From assembly GCA_049414205.1 (NCBI GenBank), contig JBMSGE010000045.1, positions 1 to 10,296 of the forward strand: a stretch of DNA of 10,296 nucleotides, given 5' to 3'. The notes under the pieces were generated by a model, which saw nothing but the letters and a program-made list of their open reading frames with translations, had not been told where the DNA came from and ran no database searches. Shown here in pieces: positions 1 through 5,380 of this stretch (within the stretch, counting starts at the first letter, position 1; every line of letters starts with the position of its first letter). A program made the translations under genes and the position numbers. This DNA is from Nitrosomaritimum sp049414205. GTDB taxonomy: Archaea > Thermoproteota > Nitrososphaeria > Nitrososphaerales > Nitrosopumilaceae.

Positions 1-74
1 TGGGCCCGAAGGGCTTCGATCCCTTGGCTCACCGGTTATGAGCCGGTTACTCTACCAAGCTGAGTTACGGGCCC
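1..74 (-). tRNA. tRNA with CAU anticodon (Ile2 or elongator Met)
   Basis: The minus strand folds into a full cloverleaf. It has a 7-bp acceptor stem GGGCCCG/CGGGCCC, D-stem ACTC/GAGT, anticodon stem ACCGG/CCGGT with loop CTCATAA (anticodon CAT at 38-40), T-stem AAGGG/CCCTT and discriminator A at position 1. Any encoded CCA would lie outside the window. The anticodon stem lacks the three G-C pairs (GGG/CCC) of initiator tRNA, so this is not the initiator. A CAU anticodon in archaea can be elongator Met, or Ile2 whose C34 is modified to agmatidine by TiaS. The GGGCCCG acceptor stem resembles archaeal Ile tRNAs as I recall them, which favours Ile2, but identity is not settled from sequence alone. 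The T-loop reads ATCGAAG, with A instead of the usual T at position 54. No intron is needed. Confidence 0.93.
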
Positions 75-98
75 TACAAAAATGGAATATATCTGCAG

Positions 99-105
99 TT
101 TAAAA
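99..105 (-). promoter_or_regulatory. Candidate TATA box for the CAU tRNA
   Basis: The minus strand reads TTTTAAA centred 28 bp upstream of the first tRNA base (74). This is the usual distance between an archaeal TATA box and a transcription start at or near a tRNA 5' end. A second AT-rich run, ATATATT, lies nearer (about 15 bp) and is too close by this rule. It rests on spacing and composition only. Confidence 0.35.
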
Positions 106-115
106 TGTTATCAGC

Positions 116-745
116 CTAACAGTATGCTTCGTAGCAACTGTCAAGCAACAAGTTTTGTGCAGAAATGGATTTGTCTGCAATTTGTATTAATTCATCGGTG
201 TTTGTAGATGTCTCCAAGATATTTCTCCAAGCAGCCGCATGTCTGATGTCTGCTTCTGTATGCAATTTGAAATATTCAGTAGCATCATCACTTGACATTC
301 CATAGAACTTTGCCATACCATCTAGCTTTGTCTGGCTAATTTTTGGAATTTCTTTTTCAAAGGCATACATGGCACAAGAGCCGCCTTCATAGGTATTCAT
401 TAGTTCTGCCAAATCAGATACTGCTTTTTTGGTCTTATTCAAGCCCTCGTAGTTGGTAAGTTCTTCTTCAGATATTCCAAGTTCTCCGGCAAATTTTATC
501 CAGGGTCGGATATGGTCTGCCTCTTCTTGCTGATTATCAACTAATTCAGGAATTACTGATTCTGGAGCTTGTTCTATAATTGGGCTCATGAATCCAGGTA
601 CTGCTTTTACAAGTTGAAAATACTCTTTAGAATACCCTGCTAAAGATTCTACGGTTAATTTTCCATCAGACCACATTTCGTAAAATGGGTGTTTTAGTAA
701 GCTTCTCTCTTCAATCATTTCATCGATTCTTTTTATTAAATTCAT
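116..745 (-). CDS. CADD-like heme-oxygenase-fold diiron protein, putative folate (pABA) metabolism
   Basis: A 209-residue protein of the TenA/PqqC/CADD heme-oxygenase-like superfamily, usually all-helical and cytosolic. Likely metal ligands are visible: E75-x2-H78 in the QQEEADH segment, E130 in YAFEKEIP, and H162-x3-D166-x2-H169 in HTEADIRH. From memory, the last triplet has the same spacing as H174/D178/H181 of Chlamydia trachomatis CADD, and K140 sits ten residues after E130 just as K152 follows E142 there. CADD is reported to make p-aminobenzoate by consuming one of its own tyrosines, and Tyr22 in the HPFYEMW motif is a candidate. The ATG at 745 is chosen because AGGAG lies 7 nt upstream. 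A longer reading frame back to 853 would run into the tRNA-Glu gene. The gene ends with TAG, 42 bp before the CAU tRNA on the same strand. The fold assignment is strong. The pABA role is inferred, and another diiron oxidase role is possible. Confidence 0.85.
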   Translation of the reverse strand: MNLIKRIDEMIEERSLLKHPFYEMWSDGKLTVESLAGYSKEYFQLVKAVPGFMSPIIEQAPESVIPELVDNQQEEADHIRPWIKFAGELGISEEELTNYEGLNKTKKAVSDLAELMNTYEGGSCAMYAFEKEIPKISQTKLDGMAKFYGMSSDDATEYFKLHTEADIRHAAAWRNILETSTNTDELIQIADKSISAQNLLLDSCYEAYC

Positions 746-752
746 ATGACAA

Positions 753-757
753 CTCCT
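753..757 (-). promoter_or_regulatory. Shine-Dalgarno site deciding the CADD-like start
   Basis: The minus strand reads AGGAG 7 nt before the ATG at 745. It selects this start over the longer open frame, whose upstream part overlaps the tRNA-Glu gene. Confidence 0.7.
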
Positions 758-794
758 AAATCGCCAATAAAAAAATCTTTGTTGTTTACAAAAG

Positions 795-810
795 ATTTTA
801 TGGATAAAAT
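795..810. promoter_or_regulatory. AT palindrome, candidate back-to-back TATA boxes
   Basis: ATTTTAT-GG-ATAAAAT is a perfect inverted repeat with 7-bp arms. On the plus strand the left arm is centred 28 bp before the first base of tRNA-Glu (826). On the minus strand the right arm reads ATTTTAT and predicts a start near 780, leaving a leader of about 35 nt, with an AGGAG site, for the CADD-like gene. Both spacings suit an archaeal TBP site about 26-28 bp upstream of transcription. It could also be a protein-binding operator. It is inferred from sequence only. Confidence 0.4.
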
Positions 811-825
811 ATTGAATTTTGTTGG

Positions 826-919
826 GTTCCAGTGGTGTAGACCGGTCAAGCATACTGCCCTTTCAAGGCAGTGATCCCGGGTTCAAAATCATACGATGAA
901 AATCCCGGCTGGAGCACCA
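826..919 (+). tRNA. tRNA-Glu (UUC) with a 15-nt T-loop intron
   Basis: The acceptor stem is GTTCCAG/CTGGAGC (one T-G wobble, at pair 2-71). The D-arm is GTGT/GCAT. The anticodon stem CTGCC/GGCAG carries loop CTTTCAA with anticodon TTC at 862-864, giving Glu. The T-stem is CCGGG (877-881) / CCCGG (904-908), followed by discriminator A at 916 and an encoded CCA at 917-919. The stretch between the T-stem halves is 22 nt instead of 7. Removing 888-902 restores the standard T-loop TTCAAAT. The gene is immediately upstream of the polyprenyl synthase gene on the same strand and diverges from the CADD-like gene. The tRNA itself is certain by cloverleaf; the intron is supported by a well-formed splice motif. 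Confidence 0.95.
888..902 (+). other. tRNA-Glu intron at position 59/60 with bulge-helix-bulge motif
   Basis: The splice motif can be drawn completely. The exon helix is the T-stem CCGGG/CCCGG. The 4-bp central helix is TTCA (882-885) with TGAA (897-900). One 3-nt bulge is AAA (886-888) and the other AAT (901-903). The intron-side helix is only TC/GA, closing a 4-nt loop ATAC. Archaeal tRNA-splicing endonuclease cuts after the second base of each bulge, here between 887/888 and 902/903. That joins TTCAAA to T and gives a 7-nt T-loop. Non-canonical intron sites of this kind are known in Thermoproteales and thaumarchaea. Confidence 0.85.
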
Positions 920-921
920 AG

Positions 922-930
922 ATTTATTTA
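922..930 (+). promoter_or_regulatory. Candidate TATA box for the polyprenyl synthase gene
   Basis: ATTTATTTA begins 3 bp after the encoded CCA of tRNA-Glu and is centred 35 bp before the TTG at 961. A start about 27 bp downstream would leave a leader of under 10 nt, fitting leaderless or nearly leaderless translation. No Shine-Dalgarno site is seen before the TTG. Co-transcription with tRNA-Glu is the alternative. Confidence 0.35.
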
Positions 931-960
931 GTAATGACAGAGGTTTTTCTTTAGGCCATC

Positions 961-1812
961 TTGGACAGGAAAAATTTAGAGATTAATCCTCTACTTGAAA
1001 CCTATGGAAAATATATTGATAAAATTAATCAATCCTTAGATAAAGAATTAGATCTTTATTCTGAATCCGAGTTCATTGAACCTTTGAAATATTCTTTAGA
1101 TGGAGGAAAACGAATAAGACCGATTATTCTTGTTTTAGCTGCAGAAAGTGTAGGTAAGGTTGATGATAATACTCTAGCAGCATCATGTGCAGTAGAATTT
1201 CTCCACATGGAATCTATTATTCATGATGACATTATTGATAATGAAACCCTACGAAGACAAAAGGATCCATTCCATATCAAATATGGGTATAATACTAGTG
1301 TCTTGACTGGAGACTTTGTTTTGGGATTGATTCTTGGAATTTCCTCAAGACTTGACAATGCAAGAATAACAAAAGAATTGGCAAGCACTGCAATGCTCAT
1401 GAGTGAAGGAGAGATGATTGAAAACAGATTAGAGACAAGTGAGGATGTTACATTTGATGATTATCTAAAAGTAATTGAGTACAAAACAGCTGTTGCATTC
1501 CAGGCAGCATCAAGGATTGGCGCAATCATTGGAAAAGGTACTGAGGAAGAAATTGAATCACTTACAGAGTATGGCAAGAATATTGGGATAGCATATCAAA
1601 TTAGAGATGATTTGTTAGATTGGAAAAATGAAGACAAACTATTCAATTTGCTCATAAAGAAGAGTTCTGATCCAAGAGATGTTTTTGATAAGATGGAAGA
1701 GATGTTAAAAGAATATTCTGAAAAGGCTAGAAAGGGATTGAGAAAAATTCCTGACAATGATGCAAAGAATAATCTTGAAAACTTGATTAAATTTACGATG
1801 TTTAAGGCATAA
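961..1812 (+). CDS. Polyprenyl diphosphate synthase family protein (divergent)
   Basis: A 283-residue trans-isoprenyl diphosphate synthase, the family that condenses isopentenyl diphosphate with allylic primers; in archaea it supplies geranylgeranyl chains for ether lipids, and longer chains for quinones. Visible motifs are GGKRIRP (48-54, isopentenyl diphosphate binding), HDDIID (first Asp-rich motif, D89/D90/D93) followed by LRRQ (R98, R99), KTA (175-177), and QIRDDLLD (second Asp-rich motif, D216/D217/D220). The protein is shorter than the usual 300-330 residues. After DDLLD it goes straight to WKNEDKLFNLLI and lacks the usual glycine/lysine stretch ending in a K-x-T motif. Residue -5 from the first motif is Glu84, where short-chain archaeal enzymes often have an aromatic, so chain length cannot be predicted. 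TTG at 961 is the only start: an in-frame TAG lies at 952-954, and the next ATG would remove GGKRIRP. It is convergent with nuoN and overlaps it by 11 bp. Confidence 0.88.
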   Translation: MDRKNLEINPLLETYGKYIDKINQSLDKELDLYSESEFIEPLKYSLDGGKRIRPIILVLAAESVGKVDDNTLAASCAVEFLHMESIIHDDIIDNETLRRQKDPFHIKYGYNTSVLTGDFVLGLILGISSRLDNARITKELASTAMLMSEGEMIENRLETSEDVTFDDYLKVIEYKTAVAFQAASRIGAIIGKGTEEEIESLTEYGKNIGIAYQIRDDLLDWKNEDKLFNLLIKKSSDPRDVFDKMEEMLKEYSEKARKGLRKIPDNDAKNNLENLIKFTMFKA

Positions 1813-3286
1813 GACCTAAACTAACTATTGGAGTTGCATACTCTACAAATTTGATAATTGGATCTGGATAGACACCGAATCCAACTAGGAAGATTATTGA
1901 GAACACTGCAACTGCGATTACTGATTTTGGTTCAGATACTCTCTTTTCTGTTTCTCCCTCAAAGTACATTCGTCTCATAATCCAACCATAGTAAGCTAGT
2001 GATAGAGCACTGTTAAGGACACCTGCTATTGCAAGCCATGGAGCCCACCATAAAGCAGAACTTGCATCAAGAGCACCTCCAAAGAGCATTAATTTACTCC
2101 AGAAACCCGCAAGAGGAGGAACACCAGCAAGAGCCAGTAAGGAAATTACGAGACCAAGAGAAGTAATTGGCATTCTTCTACCAAGACCCTTTAGTTTATC
2201 CAAATTAGTTACAGCAAGCGTAGTTACAATTCCAGCAACTGCAATGAAGGCCATTCCTTTCATTACCGCATGGTTTAGTATTTGGAATAAAGATCCCTGT
2301 AATCCAAGAGAGCTGTATGGTGATACTGCAAGTCCAATCAATATGTAACCAGCATGTGCTATACTGGAATACGCCAACATTCTTGATAGATTTTTTTGCA
2401 TAATTGCTGCAACGTTACCGATAGTCATAGTCATGATTGCTAAGATTCCCAAAGCCAGTGTCCAATCAAGATTAAGGACTACCATTCCAAGAACTACAAT
2501 TCTAATTGTTGCTGCAAATCCTGCCTTTTTGGTACCTGCAGCTAGAAGAGTAGTGATGGTTGGAGGGGCACCTTCGTAAGTATCTGGAAGCCATTGATGG
2601 AATGGAACTAATCCCATCTTGAATCCAAAGCCTGCAATGAACATTCCAACTGATAGTAATGCAAGTGGAAGTAGTCCAGGATCAAGGTTCGCATATCCTT
2701 GTATGACTTCACCAATGTTTGTGGAACCAGTAATACCGTATGTTATTGAGATACCGTAAATGATTATTGCAGATGACAGTGCGCCAAATAAGAAGTACTT
2801 TAGTGCAGCTTCATTTGATTGTGGATTTCTTTTAATGAATCCAACAAGAGCATATGTTGGAATACTCATTAGCTCCCATGCAACAAATAGCATAATCAAA
2901 TCAGTAGAATATGCAACTAGCACCATACCAATTGTGGATAGTAAGATTAGAGAATAGTAAATTGCTGGATAATTGTGTTTTCTCATGTAATTGAATGAAC
3001 CAACTGTTGTGAAGATTGCAACAATTAGCATTGCAATTGCAAAGAATCCACCAAACGCATCATCGACTATAACATCTTCAGAGAATAATGCAGAAGGAAG
3101 AATGTTATCATTTATGAATTGATAACCAACATATCCGATAGAAATGATTAATGCGGCAAATGCAATTACCGCATAAAACGAGTTGGAGCCTTTTTCTTTT
3201 CTAATTACATTAATTACTGGTAAAATGACTCCGGCAGTACCAAGTATCGCTATTATTACCAATGGGGTGGAAGTAATTTCTAACAT
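1802..3286 (-). CDS. nuoN: Complex I (NADH-quinone oxidoreductase-like) subunit N
   Basis: A 494-residue antiporter-like membrane subunit with about 14 hydrophobic segments, one of three proton-channel subunits in the membrane arm. Channel residues are present: E138 in AWELMSIPTYAL (TM5), K223 in GFKMGLVPFHQWLPD (TM7), K253/K254 in GTKKAGF (TM8) and K398 in GFWSKLMLFGGAL (TM12). Length is normal for NuoN (about 480-500). The ATG at 3286 is preceded by a strong AGGAGG 8 nt upstream, and that site overlaps the nuoL stop codon (TAGGAGG). It is the last gene of the operon. Its stop lies inside the 3' end of the convergent polyprenyl synthase gene, leaving no room for an intergenic terminator. It is separated from group-4 hydrogenase and Mrp homologues by the surrounding nuo gene order. 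Confidence 0.96.
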   Translation of the reverse strand: MLEITSTPLVIIAILGTAGVILPVINVIRKEKGSNSFYAVIAFAALIISIGYVGYQFINDNILPSALFSEDVIVDDAFGGFFAIAMLIVAIFTTVGSFNYMRKHNYPAIYYSLILLSTIGMVLVAYSTDLIMLFVAWELMSIPTYALVGFIKRNPQSNEAALKYFLFGALSSAIIIYGISITYGITGSTNIGEVIQGYANLDPGLLPLALLSVGMFIAGFGFKMGLVPFHQWLPDTYEGAPPTITTLLAAGTKKAGFAATIRIVVLGMVVLNLDWTLALGILAIMTMTIGNVAAIMQKNLSRMLAYSSIAHAGYILIGLAVSPYSSLGLQGSLFQILNHAVMKGMAFIAVAGIVTTLAVTNLDKLKGLGRRMPITSLGLVISLLALAGVPPLAGFWSKLMLFGGALDASSALWWAPWLAIAGVLNSALSLAYYGWIMRRMYFEGETEKRVSEPKSVIAVAVFSIIFLVGFGVYPDPIIKFVEYATPIVSLGLMP

Positions 3287-3298
3287 CTCATAATCCTC

Positions 3299-5377
3299 CT
3301 ATATCAACAATATCAGAACTACAAAGAGTAATCCTGCTCCAAATACGAATAGGTATGATTGTGTCACACCTGTCTGTGTTCCTTGTACTACTTTGGCACC
3401 CCATCCAGTAGCTTTTTGGAATCCATCATTCATTCCATAATCTATAGCTGTTCTCTCAAAGTATCTGAATACGGCTCTTGCTAGCCATAATGGGGCTACA
3501 ACAAAGCACCAGTAGATAATTGCGTTAAGATACCATCTGTTTAACATAACTTTGTGAATTGCATAGAAAAAGATGTTAGAGTTGACAAATTTTACTGGAT
3601 CCACCCAACGTCCGATATAGAAGATGTAACCTAGTCCAATACCAATTGAGAATGCAACCAACGACGCACCTAATGCCATTGGATTAAGTCCATCTAGCGG
3701 TGCCGGAAGAATTGAATCTCCACTTTCATAATGTTCTGAGTGAATACCAAATGAATGATCCAAATACAACTCAAACATATGATGGATATTTTCTTCAGCA
3801 GATAATCCGATTAAACCAATACCGATTGTGAGAACTGCAAGAATACCATATGGAATCCACATCGAAACTGTTGCTTCATGAATATGATGTCCTTCTTCTT
3901 CCATTTTTTCTATGTGTTTGCTCTTCTTGCCAAAGAAGACAAGGCCCATCATTCTTGTTGTATAAAATGCTGTTATTATTGCAGTTAATACTGCGATTGC
4001 AAATAGTGGTAATGCCCATTCATTTCCAGATTCATAAACTGCTGCAAATATTGCATCCTTACTCCAGAATCCTGTTGTGATAAATGGAGCTCCCATTAAT
4101 CCAAGACCTGCAGCCCACATGAAGGCGTATGTTTTTTTCATGTGTTTGCGAAGTCCACCCATATCTGACATGAATCTAGAACCTACCACATGTAGCAACG
4201 ATCCTGCTGCCATAAACAAAGAAGCCTTGAACATTGCATGAGATATCAAGTGGAAGAATCCAGCCGTGTATCCATCAACGTATTGATGAGATAGTCCTGC
4301 AACCCCAAGTGCCATCATCATGTAACCAATCTGAGAACCAGTAGAATATGCAAGAACTTTCTTAATTTCTTGGTTAACCATACCTTGAGTGGCAAGCAAT
4401 AATGCAGTGATTGCGCCAACCCATGCTACAATTTCAAAGAATTGCTCTGCCATTATTCCTGCAGCAGCCAATGCAAATACGATTGGTCCTATTCTGGCAA
4501 CAAGGAATACACCTGCTTTTACCATTGTAGCAGCATGGATTAATGCAGAAACTGCAGTTGGGCCAGTCATGGCCTCCAATAGCCATTCGTTTAGTGGGAA
4601 TTGTGCGGATTTTCCTACAGCACCTCCAAATAACAATACAAATGCTGGGACAAGTAGTCCTTGAGCAGACATTGCTTCGGCCCATCCCAGGTCACCCATT
4701 AATTCTTTGAATCCAAACGTTCCAGCAAACAAGAAAATCAAAAGCATTCCTGCAATCATCATCACATCTCCAACTTTGGTCATGATGAAGGCCTTCATTC
4801 CTGCGTGTGTTGGAGCATAATAATCCAATAATCCTAAAACTGTTCTTCCTTCTGTTCCAACATGATCCTTCTTCTTGTCACGATACCAGAAACTGATCAG
4901 AGCATAGGATGCCAGTCCGACGCCTTCCCATCCAAAGAAGACCTGAAGTAAGTTATCAGATAAAACAATGATTTGCATTGAACCAATAAAGAACATCATC
5001 CAGAACCAGAATCTTGTAATGTCTTTGTCACCTTTCATGTATCCTGTACTGTAAATCATAATCAGGAAGGAAATCCAACCGACTACGTTTGCCATAATTA
5101 CAGATAATGGATCTGCAAGAACTCCTCCTTTCAAGCCAATTGCTTCAATCCAAGTAATTTGATGATGAATTTCACTAGCATCCAAAGTAACTGGAATAAG
5201 AGATGCAGCTGAAAGTGCACTCATTAATGCAAATCCTACTGCAACATATCCCGTGAGATTCTTTGAGGCTTTGCCAACTGCTGGCATAATAAGGGCTGCA
5301 GCAAATGGTAAAATCCAAACTAACCATGCAGCAGCAGAAGTTGCCTCAAATGGTAAACCAATAGTTTCTGTTGCCAT
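3299..5377 (-). CDS. nuoL: Complex I subunit L (distal proton pump with lateral helix)
   Basis: A 692-residue antiporter-like subunit, the most distal pump of the membrane arm. Residues seen are E151 in GWEGVGLASYALI (TM5), K256 in GKSAQFPLNEWL (TM7), H281 and K287 in HAATMVKAG (TM8), and K440-D441 in GFWSKDAIF (TM12). The C-terminal third (about 505-692) holds extra membrane helices and an amphipathic stretch at about 600-670. These match the lateral helix and final anchoring TM that distinguish NuoL from NuoM and NuoN. Between TM5 and TM6 there is an insertion of about 20 residues (168-190, beginning KKKDHVGTEG) between FWYRD and HAGMKAF, which are nearly adjacent in typical NuoL. GGGAG lies 8 nt before the ATG at 5377, inside the end of nuoM, and the gap between the genes is 3 nt. 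The gene order K-M-L-N differs from the bacterial K-L-M-N. Confidence 0.96.
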   Translation of the reverse strand: MATETIGLPFEATSAAAWLVWILPFAAALIMPAVGKASKNLTGYVAVGFALMSALSAASLIPVTLDASEIHHQITWIEAIGLKGGVLADPLSVIMANVVGWISFLIMIYSTGYMKGDKDITRFWFWMMFFIGSMQIIVLSDNLLQVFFGWEGVGLASYALISFWYRDKKKDHVGTEGRTVLGLLDYYAPTHAGMKAFIMTKVGDVMMIAGMLLIFLFAGTFGFKELMGDLGWAEAMSAQGLLVPAFVLLFGGAVGKSAQFPLNEWLLEAMTGPTAVSALIHAATMVKAGVFLVARIGPIVFALAAAGIMAEQFFEIVAWVGAITALLLATQGMVNQEIKKVLAYSTGSQIGYMMMALGVAGLSHQYVDGYTAGFFHLISHAMFKASLFMAAGSLLHVVGSRFMSDMGGLRKHMKKTYAFMWAAGLGLMGAPFITTGFWSKDAIFAAVYESGNEWALPLFAIAVLTAIITAFYTTRMMGLVFFGKKSKHIEKMEEEGHHIHEATVSMWIPYGILAVLTIGIGLIGLSAEENIHHMFELYLDHSFGIHSEHYESGDSILPAPLDGLNPMALGASLVAFSIGIGLGYIFYIGRWVDPVKFVNSNIFFYAIHKVMLNRWYLNAIIYWCFVVAPLWLARAVFRYFERTAIDYGMNDGFQKATGWGAKVVQGTQTGVTQSYLFVFGAGLLFVVLILLI

Positions 5378-5380
5378 TTT

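Noticed and set aside
746..853. N-terminal extension of the CADD-like protein to 853
   Set aside because: It would overlap the 5' part of tRNA-Glu, has no good ribosome site, and adds a stretch unlike the family. AGGAG before 745 fits much better.
889..899. TCAT/ATGA hairpin as the tRNA-Glu splice helix
   Set aside because: This alternative 4-bp helix also has AAA on each side, but the bulges would be opposite one another rather than staggered. The TTCA/TGAA pairing gives a proper bulge-helix-bulge and an exact 7-nt T-loop.
4389..4685. Open frames on both strands within nuoL
   Set aside because: They are shadows of nuoL in other frames, with low-complexity composition, no ribosome sites and no recognisable domain.
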